The notes: generated from the sequence alone by a model not told the origin. Counted from the first letter of the stretch, positions 17,690 to 26,876 are shown. The stretch is DNA of 64,000 nucleotides from UBA8437 sp964646205 (GCA_964646205.1 CAZYAZ010000013.1:1-64000); one strand, 5' to 3'. Program-made: numbers and translations.

Positions 17690-19426
17690 ATGCAATCGTG
17701 GCGGGAAACACGTACGACAAAAAGACAACGCGTGCCCATGTGGCGCAAGGGGATACTGGCGGTTGGGTTGATGGCTCTGCTGGTTGCACCCGGCAGTGGC
17801 CGGGCCGCTGGGGCCAAGAAATCGACCGCGAGGAAGCCGACGGTGCGTCGCCGAGGAGTGCCTGCAGTTGCAGTGCCCAAGGCGGCCTTGACCGGGTCGG
17901 CTCGTGAAATTGTCGACTACACCAACACTCAGATGCAGCAGGGGTGGACAGACAACGAGGTCAAGCCATCAGCTGTGGCGGGTGATGCCGAGTGGGTTCG
18001 ACGGGTTCATTTGGACCTCGTGGGTGCCATTCCTCCACTCGAGACGGTCGAGGCGTTCCTCAAGGATCGGGATCCGGCGAAACGGACCAAGTTGATTGAC
18101 AACCTGCTGGATAACCCCGGTTACGTCCGGAACTGGACGACGATCTGGAGCAACCTGTTGATTGGTCGTCAGACACCGCGTCGTGTCAGTCGGACGGGCA
18201 TGCGGAAGTTTCTCCGCGAGGCGTTTGCCAAGAACCGGCCGTGGGACAAGATTGTTTTTGATCTCGTCTCGGCCGAAGGGCATTTCGAACGCAACGGTGC
18301 GGTCAATTACCTGTTGGCGCAGATGACCATGCGGGACGAGGGGGTCCAGGCAACCGCGAAGACGACACGCCTGTTCATGGGGATCCAGGTCCAGTGCACG
18401 CAGTGTCACAATCACCCGTTCAACGACTGGAAACAGAACCAGTTCTGGGAATTCAACAACTTCTTCCGCCAGGCTCGGCGGGTTGATCATCGACGTTACG
18501 ATCCCAAGAGCGGTCGCATGGTTGATGATTACTCGGAGTTGGTCTTCACCGATTTCAACGAGAAGGTCTTTTTCGAGCAGCGTGCCGGGACCTTGCAGAT
18601 GGTGGAGCCGCGGTTCTTCGAGACCCGTGTCGACGCCAAGCCGTCGACCGACCTGCGGAAGGAACTCGCCAAGTTGATGGTCGCCGGTGACAACTCGTTG
18701 ATCTCGCGAGCCATGGTCAACCGGATGTGGGGTCATTTCTTCGGCTACGGGTTCACCAAGCCCCTGGACGATATGGGGCCGCACAACCCGTCAACGCATC
18801 CGGAGTTGCTGGACCGGCTCTCCCGGGAATTCGTCAAGTCCGGTTATGACATCAAGCAATTGGCTCGCTGGATTTGCAACAGTGAGCCGTATCACCTGAC
18901 CAGCCAGGTGGGGTCAGGCAACGTGGTCGACAATCCCGGGGCTGGCGAGGCTCCGTTGTTCAGCCACATGTACCTCAAGGGGATGGAGGCCGAACAGCTC
19001 TACGATTCCCTCATCGTCGCCACCGGTGCTCACAAGGCCGGCGGATCCGGCTGGGAGGAATCCGAACGACAGCGGCGGACGTGGCTGCGGCAGTTCGTGA
19101 TTGCTTTCGGAACGGATGAGAATGACGAGGCAACCACCTTCAACGGGACAATTCCCCAGGCGCTGATGATGATGAACGGCGAGTTGGTCGAAAAAGCGAC
19201 CAGCGCCGAGCGTGGCAGTTTCCTGAACAAGATTCTCTCCGGGGCCGGTACCGACGTATCCCGGGTTCGGAGACTATTCCTCTCGACACTCACACGTGAA
19301 CCGTCCCGTCGCGAACTCGCGGCGGCTCAACAATTGCTCATGGAAAACCGCAACAGCCCGATCACGGCCTACCAGGACCTGTACTGGGCGTTGTTGAATT
19401 CCAACGAGTTCATTTCCAACCACTAG
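17690..19426 (+). CDS. Exported DUF1549/DUF1553 protein with CxxCH motif
   Basis: Member of the planctomycete family that pairs DUF1549 (often annotated as cytochrome-c-like) with DUF1553. 578 residues from ATG 17690 with GGGAG upstream. A basic N-terminus and hydrophobic stretch (GILAVGLMALLVAPGSGRAAG, split here as a signal peptide ending near 40) direct export. DUF1549 runs from about 70 to 280 with the haem-type CTQCH (C236, C239, H240) followed by NHPF. DUF1553 covers about 300-575, ending YWALLNSNEFISNH. The role is unproven; family members are abundant in Planctomycetes and are thought to act on polymers or in periplasmic redox. It is followed by a hairpin and DUF1501, its usual partner. 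A close paralogue is at 21506. Confidence 0.93.
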   Translation: MQSWRETRTTKRQRVPMWRKGILAVGLMALLVAPGSGRAAGAKKSTARKPTVRRRGVPAVAVPKAALTGSAREIVDYTNTQMQQGWTDNEVKPSAVAGDAEWVRRVHLDLVGAIPPLETVEAFLKDRDPAKRTKLIDNLLDNPGYVRNWTTIWSNLLIGRQTPRRVSRTGMRKFLREAFAKNRPWDKIVFDLVSAEGHFERNGAVNYLLAQMTMRDEGVQATAKTTRLFMGIQVQCTQCHNHPFNDWKQNQFWEFNNFFRQARRVDHRRYDPKSGRMVDDYSELVFTDFNEKVFFEQRAGTLQMVEPRFFETRVDAKPSTDLRKELAKLMVAGDNSLISRAMVNRMWGHFFGYGFTKPLDDMGPHNPSTHPELLDRLSREFVKSGYDIKQLARWICNSEPYHLTSQVGSGNVVDNPGAGEAPLFSHMYLKGMEAEQLYDSLIVATGAHKAGGSGWEESERQRRTWLRQFVIAFGTDENDEATTFNGTIPQALMMMNGELVEKATSAERGSFLNKILSGAGTDVSRVRRLFLSTLTREPSRRELAAAQQLLMENRNSPITAYQDLYWALLNSNEFISNH

Positions 19427-19454
19427 GATTGCGATAGACATTCACCAGGCGGGA

Positions 19455-19495
19455 GAGACGAAACAGTTTTTCAGTTGGTTCGTCTCGGTTTTTGT
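19455..19495 (+). terminator. Terminator or attenuator between DUF1549 and DUF1501 genes
   Basis: GAGACGAA (19455-19462) pairs perfectly with TTCGTCTC (19479-19486), with two further inner pairs possible, followed by GGTTTTTGT. It has the form of an intrinsic terminator, yet lies between two genes whose families normally work together. Read-through control of DUF1501 or a separate promoter for it are both possible. Confidence 0.7.
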
Positions 19496-19543
19496 AGGGT
19501 CCCCGCGACAACACTTCGACGGGCCCCAAGAAAGGACAGATTG

Positions 19544-20809
19544 ATGCATCTTCCGACACCCCAGGGCATGAGCCGACGGCACTTCATGCAACACATGGCC
19601 TCGGCCGCGGCCACCGTGCCTGCCCTGCAGTTCATCTCCGATGTCAGGGCTCACGCCCAGGACATCAAGAAGGCCCAGAAGGCCTGTATCCTGATGTGGA
19701 TGGGTGGTGGACCACCGACGATCGACATCTGGGACTTGAAACCCGGATCGAAGAACGGCGGGGAATTCCAGCCGATCGACACCAAGGGCGATTTGCAGAT
19801 CAGTGAGCATATGCCCAAGACGGCGATGCAGATGGACAAGTTGAGCGTGGTTCGTTCGATGAGTACGCGGGAAGCGGATCACGGGCGAGGTCGTTACTAC
19901 ATGCACACCTCGTTCGTCCCCAACCCGACTGTTGTGCACCCGACCTTTGGCAGCGTGGTGAGCCACGAACTGGGCGCGAAGCGGGCGGCGCTGGAGATTC
20001 CCGCTTTCGTGTCGGTGAACGCTCCTTCGGGCAGCCCCGGTTTCATGGGGGCTCGTCACGCACCATTTGTTGTCAGTAGCAATGGCCAGATCCGCAACGC
20101 CAGCCTGGGCGACAAGAAGGATCGGTTGGGCCAGCGGCTGAGAATGCTGAGCGTCATCGAGTCGAACTTCATTGACTCCAAGCGCGGTGAAATGCCCAAG
20201 GGGCACAAGGAGATCTACAAGAAGGCGGTCAACCTGATGACCAGTGAGCAGATGGAAGCCTTCAAGGTGGCCGAGGAGTCGCAGGAGACTCGCGATGCTT
20301 ACGGCACCGGTGGTTTTGGCCAGGGCCTGTTGATGGCTCGCCGGCTGGTCGAAACGGGAGTTCCGTTTATCGAGGTCGGCATGGGTGGCTGGGACCTCCA
20401 CAACAATGTCTTCAACACCCTGTCCACTCAACGATTGCCCCAGCTCGACCAGGGTATTGCTGCTCTGACGGCCGATCTGTCACAGCGAGGAATGCTCGAT
20501 GACGTCGTGCTGGTGTGGATGGGCGAGTTCGGCCGGACGCCGCGAATCAACCAGAACGTCGGTCGCGACCACTGGGCCGCGAGTTGGAGCGTGATGGTCG
20601 GTGGTGGCGGGATCAAGGGCGGACAGGCGGTTGGCAAGACCGATCGCGACGGTGTTCGTGTTGATGGGAAGGCCTACCTCCCCGGCGACATCTGGGCCAC
20701 CGTGTCCCAGGCACTGGGAATCCCGTCCAAGACCGTTCACCGGTCCAAGCGCGGGCGACCCATGAAATTGGCCAACGGCGGCAGTCCGATCAAGGAGTTG
20801 ATCGGGTAG
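19544..20809 (+). CDS. Tat-exported DUF1501 protein
   Basis: Member of the DUF1501 family, related to the alkaline phosphatase/sulfatase fold and nearly always encoded with DUF1549/DUF1553 proteins in Planctomycetes. 421 residues from ATG 19544 with AAGGA upstream. The twin-arginine signal is SRRHFMQHMASAAATVPAL (about 9-27), so it is probably exported folded, perhaps with a metal bound. GGGPPTIDIWDLKPG, WMGEFGRTPRIN and GRDHWAASWSVMVGGGG are conserved family stretches with likely metal ligands (D, H). The substrate is unknown. It is followed by a large hairpin and then the ECF sigma gene. Confidence 0.93.
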   Translation: MHLPTPQGMSRRHFMQHMASAAATVPALQFISDVRAHAQDIKKAQKACILMWMGGGPPTIDIWDLKPGSKNGGEFQPIDTKGDLQISEHMPKTAMQMDKLSVVRSMSTREADHGRGRYYMHTSFVPNPTVVHPTFGSVVSHELGAKRAALEIPAFVSVNAPSGSPGFMGARHAPFVVSSNGQIRNASLGDKKDRLGQRLRMLSVIESNFIDSKRGEMPKGHKEIYKKAVNLMTSEQMEAFKVAEESQETRDAYGTGGFGQGLLMARRLVETGVPFIEVGMGGWDLHNNVFNTLSTQRLPQLDQGIAALTADLSQRGMLDDVVLVWMGEFGRTPRINQNVGRDHWAASWSVMVGGGGIKGGQAVGKTDRDGVRVDGKAYLPGDIWATVSQALGIPSKTVHRSKRGRPMKLANGGSPIKELIG

Positions 20810-20827
20810 TTGTCCGTCACCTGTCAC

Positions 20828-20873
20828 ATCACCACCGGTGTCCCGGCCTGCATCAACCGGGCCCGGCGGTGAT
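20828..20873 (+). terminator. Two-tier stem-loop after DUF1501 gene
   Basis: ATCACCACCGG (20828-20838) pairs with CCGGCGGTGAT (20863-20873) with one mismatch, and inside it CCCGG (20842-20846) pairs with CCGGG (20857-20861). It starts 19 bases after the DUF1501 stop and precedes the sigma gene. There is no tight T-run, so it may be a non-canonical terminator, an mRNA-stabilising element or a processing site. Confidence 0.5.
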
Positions 20874-20942
20874 TGTGGTCGGTGTTTGTCGTTGGAAATG
20901 CGGTCCAAACGTAGTCCACAGGCTTTTATTTCACCGGAATCA

Positions 20943-21509
20943 GTGCTCGTGACCGAAGTTCGGATCAACACTGAAACGGAGTCCACCGTGTCGGCTCCGA
21001 GGGAAGAGTTCATCAAGCTCTTCACGCGGTACCAGAGGCGAGTCTTCCTGTTTATTCTCTCGCAGGTCCCCAGTCCCGTGGACGCCGAGGAGATTCACCA
21101 GGAGACCAACGTGATCATCTGGCGAAAGTTTGACCGGTTTGAACTGGGCACCAATTTCCTGGCATGGGCCTGCCAGATCGCCAATTACGAGGTCTTGAAA
21201 TATCGCTCGCGACAGCGACGCGACCGGCATCTGTTTAGCGATGAATTTGTCCGCCAGGTGGCGAGCGATGCAATCGAACAGGCCGAGGAACTTGAACAAC
21301 GACGACAGCACCTGGCTGTCTGTCTCAGCAAGCTGAGAAACAACGACCGCGAGTTGATCCAGCAGCGGTATTCGGCGGGGGAATCAGGCAAGAGCGTGGC
21401 GGAGTTGATCGGGCGACCGATCAACTCGGTTTACCAGTCGCTCTCGCGTATCCGGCGCACCTTGTTGGAGTGCGTGAACCGTCAAATCAGAACACAGGCC
21501 ACCCCATGA
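20943..21509 (+). CDS. ECF-type RNA polymerase sigma factor
   Basis: Extracytoplasmic-function sigma-70 factor. About 188 residues if GTG 20943 is the start; ATG 20898 and further upstream starts are open too. Sigma region 2 is at FIKLFTRYQRRVFLFILSQV through WRKFDRFELGTNFLAWACQI, and region 4 at LRNNDRELIQQRYSAGESG and SVAELIGRPINSVYQSLSRI (HTH). The form is that of the planctomycete/verrucomicrobial ECF group. Its TGA overlaps the ATG of the next gene (21506), whose N-terminus looks like an anti-sigma factor, so the pair is translationally coupled. Confidence 0.93.
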   Translation: MLVTEVRINTETESTVSAPREEFIKLFTRYQRRVFLFILSQVPSPVDAEEIHQETNVIIWRKFDRFELGTNFLAWACQIANYEVLKYRSRQRRDRHLFSDEFVRQVASDAIEQAEELEQRRQHLAVCLSKLRNNDRELIQQRYSAGESGKSVAELIGRPINSVYQSLSRIRRTLLECVNRQIRTQATP

Positions 21510-23617
21510 GTACCGACAGTCTCCAGCACGAAGAATTGCTGCAGTTACTTGAGTCGCTGTGCGAGGATTGCCTCGACCGCGATGGAGTGGCCAGGCTCGA
21601 GGAACTCGTCCTCGGAGATGCCGCCGCCCGTCAGTTGTATCTCGAGTACATCTCCCTGCACGGCACACTGTACTGGGAGGCGGCTGGGGGAGTGGCTGAG
21701 GCGGAGACGCGCGTGGCCGTCGATGAGCAGATGGTGGAGGCCACCCGGCGGCCGACTCGTCGTCGCCCGGTGACGGTGGGCATTGGACTGGCGGTCGCTG
21801 CGGCACTGGTACTGACAGTGGGGCTGATCTGGCAGGGCAGTGAACCGGGTGCGGGGCCAGGTATTGCCGACGTGGAGCCACCCGCATTGCCTGAACCGGT
21901 GGAGAATCCCGCCGGGACCACTGGATCTGTGGTTGTGGCCGATCCGGTTCGACAGCCGGCCACGATCTCGGCGGAGCCGGGGACGCAACTGGCCAACAAG
22001 GTCTCGCCCGAAAAAACCACCCAGGCCGTTATCAATCCCGATGCCAAGGACCCGATACGGTCCGCGACTAACGTGAAACCCGGGGCAGGATCGCTGGCCG
22101 AGGTCGTGGGGTTTGTCGACGAGAAACTGGCTGCGGGATGGCGAGAAAACCAGGTGTCTCCCTCACCGGTTGCGACGGATTCGGAATGGCTCAGACGGGT
22201 CCACCTGGACATCGTCGGCCATATTCCTCCAGCCAACGAGGTCGTTGTTTTTCTCAAGGATCGCGATCCTCGCAAGCGAGCCGCGATGATTGATCGATTG
22301 TTGGACGACAGCGATTACGTTCGTCATTCGACCACCATCTGGTCCAATCTGTTGGTGGGACGAATGGAGCGGCGGGAAGTGAATCGTCCGGCATTCGAAA
22401 AGTTCCTGCGCGAGTCGTTTGCCCGGAATCGTCCGTGGAACGAGATGGTCAACGAGTTGGTGGCCGCCCGTGGTCGCAATGACCAGAACGGTGCCACCAA
22501 TTTTCTCCTGGCGCATCTCAATAACGATGCCACCCCGGCCACGGCGATCACTGCCCGGCTGTTCCTGGGCACCCAGGTCCAGTGCACGCAGTGTCACAAT
22601 CACCCGTTCAATGAGTGGCGTCAGGAGCAGTTCCACGGGCTGACAGCATTCTTCAAGAGCACCCGTTCCCGGTCAGTCCGAGACGGTGATGCGTTCGAGT
22701 TGATCAGCGGGTCGTTTGACGGGGCGCCCTACTACGAAGATCGTCAGGGAGTGCTCCATGTGGCCCCGGCGGGCTTGGGGGGCCAACGAGTCGATCTCAA
22801 GGGGAGCCAGAATCCCCGCGGAGAATTGGCCCGATTGATGACTGGCGACGGCTCGACTCAGTTGGCCCTGGCAATGGTCAACCGCACCTGGGCCCGGTTG
22901 CTTGGTCATGGCTTCACCTCCCCGGTGGACGACATGGGACCGCACAATCCCCCCTCGCACTCGGGGGTGATTGATCGGCTGGCCGGAGAATTTGTTGCCA
23001 GCGGGTTTGATGTCAAACAGTTGGTCCGTTGGATCTGCAACACGCGGATCTACGGGTTGACCAGTCGGATGACGGCCGAAAACAGCGTCGACGATCCGAC
23101 GACCGGTGGCCAGCCGTTGTTCAGTCGGGTGTATACCAAGCCGATGAGTGTCGAACAGTTGTACGATTCATTGTTGGTGGCCACCCAGGTCGACCGGGTC
23201 ACGGCCAGTGATTGGGAGAGCGTAGCGGCCAATCGTCGTCGGTGGCAGTCCCAGTTCGTGTACTCGTTCCAGACGGATGAAAATGACGAGGCCGTGACGT
23301 TTGATGGATCGATCACACAGGCGATGATGATGATGAACGGTCCGTTGATCCGGGAGGCATTGTCACAGCAGCCGGGGTCGTACTTTCACCAGGTGGTCCA
23401 CACGCGGGGCAGTGACATCGATCGGATCAAGCGACTGTGCCTCTCGGCGCTGGGCCGTTTTCCATCGTCTGCCGAAATGAAGGCCATCGGCGAGATTCTT
23501 CCACTGCGACCGTCGTCCCAGGCGCGACAGGCTCCCGTTTCGGGACCACTTGCCGAGGGACTCCAGGACGTCTTCTGGGCCTACCTGAACTCCAACGAGT
23601 TCATCACCGTCCCGTAG
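21506..23617 (+). CDS. Anti-sigma-like N-terminus fused to DUF1549/DUF1553 protein
   Basis: 703 residues. Residues 1-60 (LLQLLESLCEDCLDRDGVAR, LGDAAARQLYLEYISLHG) match the helical N-terminus of planctomycete FecR-type anti-sigma proteins; a single membrane helix follows at about 90-109 (VGIGLAVAAALVLTVGLIW), then a Pro/Thr-rich linker to about 195. DUF1549 (about 200-410) has CTQCH (C360, C363, H364) as in the gene at 17690, and DUF1553 runs to the end (YLNSNEFITVP). The start is ATG overlapping the sigma stop. The layout implies a cytosolic sigma-binding part and a periplasmic haem-type domain in one chain. The sigma interaction is inference. Confidence 0.9.
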   Translation: MSTDSLQHEELLQLLESLCEDCLDRDGVARLEELVLGDAAARQLYLEYISLHGTLYWEAAGGVAEAETRVAVDEQMVEATRRPTRRRPVTVGIGLAVAAALVLTVGLIWQGSEPGAGPGIADVEPPALPEPVENPAGTTGSVVVADPVRQPATISAEPGTQLANKVSPEKTTQAVINPDAKDPIRSATNVKPGAGSLAEVVGFVDEKLAAGWRENQVSPSPVATDSEWLRRVHLDIVGHIPPANEVVVFLKDRDPRKRAAMIDRLLDDSDYVRHSTTIWSNLLVGRMERREVNRPAFEKFLRESFARNRPWNEMVNELVAARGRNDQNGATNFLLAHLNNDATPATAITARLFLGTQVQCTQCHNHPFNEWRQEQFHGLTAFFKSTRSRSVRDGDAFELISGSFDGAPYYEDRQGVLHVAPAGLGGQRVDLKGSQNPRGELARLMTGDGSTQLALAMVNRTWARLLGHGFTSPVDDMGPHNPPSHSGVIDRLAGEFVASGFDVKQLVRWICNTRIYGLTSRMTAENSVDDPTTGGQPLFSRVYTKPMSVEQLYDSLLVATQVDRVTASDWESVAANRRRWQSQFVYSFQTDENDEAVTFDGSITQAMMMMNGPLIREALSQQPGSYFHQVVHTRGSDIDRIKRLCLSALGRFPSSAEMKAIGEILPLRPSSQARQAPVSGPLAEGLQDVFWAYLNSNEFITVP

Positions 23618-23638
23618 CGGGGGACACGCCCCCGTTTT
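23618..23638 (+). terminator. Intrinsic terminator after the sigma/DUF1549 locus
   Basis: CGGGGG (23618-23623) pairs with CCCCCG (23629-23634) around a 5-base loop, followed by TTTT. It begins just after the TAG of the fusion gene and ends the plus-strand locus before convergent ligA. Confidence 0.8.
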
Positions 23639-23657
23639 CGCTGGATGGTCCGCGCGA

Positions 23658-25688
23658 CTACTGGGACCCGGGTGCCTGGGCCAGGGCGAGCAATTCCTGT
23701 TCGGTGATGACTTGCACCTGGAGATCCTGAGCCTTGGTCAGCTTGCTGCCGGCATTCTCTCCGGCGACCAGGAGATCGGTGTTCCGGGAGACACTGCCGG
23801 TCGATTTGCCCCCATGCTCCCGAATGAACTCCTTGATCTCCTCGCGTGTGAATTCAGTCAATGTGCCGGTGACGACGATGGTCTTTCCCTCGAGGATTCC
23901 TGGGCCGCTTGAATCCGATCGGGCAATGGGGGCGCCCTGGTGCAGGCCGAGTTGTCGGAGGTCGGTCACGACAGCCTGCCCCGTGGCGGAGTGGAAAAAA
24001 CTGTGGACGCTGTCAGCGATCACAGGACCGATATCGTCCACCTCGGCCAGTTGCTCGACCGACTGGCTTGCAATGGCTTCCATTGTGCCAAACCGGCTGT
24101 CCAATACACGGGCATTGGTGGCACCGACATGTCGGATGTTGAGCCCGGTCAGAAGTCGCCACAACGGCCGGTCCTTGGATCCCTCGATCGCTTCCAGCAG
24201 GTTGTCGACGGACTTTTCGCCCATGCGTTCCATCTCGATCAGAACCTCTCGATGGCTGACGAGACGGTAAATGTCTCCCAGTGAAGTCAGGAGTCCTGAT
24301 TCCAGGAGGCTTTCGATGAGCTTGATTCCGAGTCCTTCAATGTCCATTGCTGCGCGGGAGGCAAAAAAACGCAGGTTCTCTCGCAACTGAGCGGGACAGT
24401 TGTGGTTGGGACAGCGGATGTAGACGCCACCCTCGTCCTGGATTACCGCGGTGTCACATTCGGGGCACTGTGTGGGAAACCGGAATTGTTTTTCGGAACC
24501 GGTCCGGTTGTGCTCTTCGACACGAACCACGCGGGGGATGATCTTGCCAGCTTTCTCGACGACGACGGTGTCCCCCACCCGGATTTCCAGGCGTTCCAGT
24601 TCATCGCGGTTGTGCAGGCTGGATCGCGAAACCGTTGTTCCGGCGATTTCGACTGGTTCCAATTCGGCCACCGGTGTCAGTGTGCCCGTCTTGCCGACCT
24701 GGATCGAAATGTCACGAACGACGGTCGTTCCGGTGTAACGTTCCCACTTGTAGGCGATCACCCAGCGGGGGCTCTTGCTGGTCGCACCCAGTCGCTGTCG
24801 TTGTTCCAGGCTGTTGAGTTTGAGCACCAGGCCATCGACCTCAAAGTCCAGCGAATGCATGTTGTCCATCAGTGTCTGGGCGTATTCCCGGGCCGAAACA
24901 ATATCGGGTCGAGACTCGACTCCCGGTGTTGCCGGAAGTCCCATGCGGGCCACGTCCTGGAGGAACCCGGTATGAGTGGCGTATTCGGCTCCCTGCAGGA
25001 AGCCGGTCGAGTGAGCAAAGAACCGGACCTTGCGGCTGGCGCAGTTGTTGGGGTCGAGTAATTTCAGTGCTCCGGCACAGGTGTTCCGTGGATTGGCAAA
25101 GGGAGTTTCCCCCCGTTCCTGTTGCTCGCTCTGCAGTCGAGTGAAGTCCGAGTTGGCGATGTAGGCCTCGCCCCGGATCTCGAGCACCTCGGGCCACGGT
25201 CCGTCGGCCAATTTCAGTGGGACACCACGGATGGTGCGAGCGTTGTGCGTGATGTCGTCACCCTGGATACCGTTTCCGCGAGTCAGGCCCTGGGTCAGTA
25301 CTCCGTTTTCGTAGATCAATGCCAACGCAACCCCGTCGATCTTGTACTCGAGGGTGTATTCGAGCGTTTCGTCTTCTTCTAGCAGTCGGCGGACCCGGTT
25401 GTCGAATTCGGCAAGTTCTTCGTCGGAGAATGCGTTCTCGATCGAGAGCATCGGCAGCCGGTGCGTGACGGTTTGGAACCCGGCGATCGGTTCACCGCCC
25501 ACCTTGTGTGTTGGGCTCTCGGGATTGTCGTACTCGGGATGAGACTTCTCGAGTGACTGGAGTTCCCGCATCAGCCGGTCGTACTCGACGTCGGTCGCAC
25601 CCGGGGCGTTTTCGACGTAGTACAGCCGGTCGAGTTGGCGAATCCTCTCGCGGAGAGACTCAATCTGTTGTTGGATGGACTGGCTCAT
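23658..25688 (-). CDS. ligA: NAD-dependent DNA ligase LigA
   Basis: Seals nicks in replication and repair using NAD+. 676 residues from ATG 25688 (MSQSIQQQIE). The adenylated lysine is K116 in EYKIDGVALAL; the zinc finger is CPECDTAVI with CPNHNC (about 410-435); HhH repeats follow, and a BRCT domain starts near LEGKTIVVTGTLTEFTREE. The upstream open frame to 25757 has a Thr/Arg-rich prefix and is not used. The start overlaps the end of the small membrane-protein gene by 29 bases. Confidence 0.97.
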   Translation of the reverse strand: MSQSIQQQIESLRERIRQLDRLYYVENAPGATDVEYDRLMRELQSLEKSHPEYDNPESPTHKVGGEPIAGFQTVTHRLPMLSIENAFSDEELAEFDNRVRRLLEEDETLEYTLEYKIDGVALALIYENGVLTQGLTRGNGIQGDDITHNARTIRGVPLKLADGPWPEVLEIRGEAYIANSDFTRLQSEQQERGETPFANPRNTCAGALKLLDPNNCASRKVRFFAHSTGFLQGAEYATHTGFLQDVARMGLPATPGVESRPDIVSAREYAQTLMDNMHSLDFEVDGLVLKLNSLEQRQRLGATSKSPRWVIAYKWERYTGTTVVRDISIQVGKTGTLTPVAELEPVEIAGTTVSRSSLHNRDELERLEIRVGDTVVVEKAGKIIPRVVRVEEHNRTGSEKQFRFPTQCPECDTAVIQDEGGVYIRCPNHNCPAQLRENLRFFASRAAMDIEGLGIKLIESLLESGLLTSLGDIYRLVSHREVLIEMERMGEKSVDNLLEAIEGSKDRPLWRLLTGLNIRHVGATNARVLDSRFGTMEAIASQSVEQLAEVDDIGPVIADSVHSFFHSATGQAVVTDLRQLGLHQGAPIARSDSSGPGILEGKTIVVTGTLTEFTREEIKEFIREHGGKSTGSVSRNTDLLVAGENAGSKLTKAQDLQVQVITEQELLALAQAPGSQ

Positions 25689-25995
25689 TGTCGTTCGTGG
25701 AGTCGGTGACCTGGTCGTGGTTGTCGTTGAGATTTCCGTTGTCGCCGGCCATGGCAAAGACTGCCGAGGCGAGGATCGCGGTCACCTCGGCTGCAAGCAG
25801 CCAACTGGCGTTGTCATCGAAAGCGGCCTTGGCCGGGGATGTGGTTTCCGGACCCAGTGCCGAGGCGATCATTGCCAGGATCGTGATCACGAACAGTCCA
25901 CCGGCGACGATCGTGATTCGGAAGAACGGGTTGAGTGGCTCGACGGTGTCCTGGTCGTTGTCGGCTGTCGGCCGGGATGAGTCCGTGTCGTTCAT
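25660..25995 (-). CDS. Small two-helix membrane protein, hypothetical
   Basis: 111 residues from ATG 25995. Charged, Asp-rich ends flank two hydrophobic segments (FFRITIVAGGLFVITILAMI at about 24-43 and ASWLLAAEVTAILASAVFAM at about 63-82). No family recognised. The same frame stays open to 26442, but upstream of 25995 it is an antisense-frame shadow of the SDR gene. Its end overlaps the ligA start, so the two may be coupled. Confidence 0.66.
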   Translation of the reverse strand: MNDTDSSRPTADNDQDTVEPLNPFFRITIVAGGLFVITILAMIASALGPETTSPAKAAFDDNASWLLAAEVTAILASAVFAMAGDNGNLNDNHDQVTDSTNDNEPVHPTTD

Positions 25996-26048
25996 GACAC
26001 GAGGATCGGTTGAACAGGCCGCCGCGTCAACTGCGTATTGCGGGGTGA

Positions 26049-26876
26049 TCAGCAGGGAAAGGTTTGTCCACCGCCGTCGACCCGCAGCACCTGTCCGCTG
26101 ATGAAACCCGAGGCCTCGGTGCACAGGAAGCCGACGACGCCGGCGACCTCGTCGGGACGTCCGTAGCGTTCCAGGGTTCCCTGGTCGACCATCATTTCGT
26201 CGTCGATCGGATTGATTCTCAGGAACCGTTCGGTGACCGTTCCTCCGGGGGCGACACAATTGACCGGGATGTTGTGTTTGCGGAGTTGGTCGGCCAGGCA
26301 GCGGGTGTATTCGTGCAAGGCGGCCTTGGCGACCGAATAGATGGCACCATAGGTTCGTCCCGAGCATCCGGCGATACTGCCGATGGTGATGATCCGTCCG
26401 GCATTGCGTTGGATCATCTCCGGGGCCACCTCGCGGCAACACAGGATACTGCCCAGCAGGTTGCGGTCCATCACGCTCTGGTAATCATCCAGCGAGATGT
26501 TCAGGCAGTCGTCATTTTCCGGGCGTCCTCCCTTGCCGACGGCGGTGCCGGCGGCTCCGATGTCTCCCCCGGCGCAGCAAACCAGTATGTCGATCTGTCC
26601 AAATCGATTGCGGACTTCTCCGGCCACGCGTTTGATTTCTTCCGCGTCGGTGACATCGCACCAGCAGGCCATCGTCTCACCGGGACCCGCTGTGGCGACG
26701 TCGTCGGCCACTTGTTCCATGGAGTCCCCCTCGCCGAACGTCTTCGGGCTGTCCTGGCGGGTGCCGTGCACGGCCACGTTGGCTCCCAGACGAACCAGTT
26801 CCTCGGCCATCACGCGTCCGAGTCCTCGCGAGGAACCAGTGATCCAGGCAGTTTGTCCAGCAAGTGGGTCCGGCAT
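26049..26876 (-). CDS. SDR family oxidoreductase
   Basis: 275-residue classical SDR. Cofactor motif TGSSRGLGR (about 14-22), CCAGGDIG in place of the usual NNAG, the catalytic serine in ITIGSIAGCSG and YSVAK are present, with the C-terminal SGFISGQVLRVDGGGQ. An inserted segment (about 105-125) after CCAGG is longer than normal. HGTR after beta-2 suggests NADP. The replacement of the first N of NNAG by C is unusual but tolerated in some members. Substrate unknown. It lies 53 bases upstream of the small membrane protein on the same strand. Confidence 0.9.
   Translation of the reverse strand: MPDPLAGQTAWITGSSRGLGRVMAEELVRLGANVAVHGTRQDSPKTFGEGDSMEQVADDVATAGPGETMACWCDVTDAEEIKRVAGEVRNRFGQIDILVCCAGGDIGAAGTAVGKGGRPENDDCLNISLDDYQSVMDRNLLGSILCCREVAPEMIQRNAGRIITIGSIAGCSGRTYGAIYSVAKAALHEYTRCLADQLRKHNIPVNCVAPGGTVTERFLRINPIDDEMMVDQGTLERYGRPDEVAGVVGFLCTEASGFISGQVLRVDGGGQTFPC

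Noticed and set aside
25996..26442. Long open frame extending the small membrane protein upstream
   Set aside because: It lies on the same strand as the SDR gene, but in another frame, and its composition (His/Arg/Gly-rich) is that of a shadow. The part after ATG 25995 alone has membrane-protein character.
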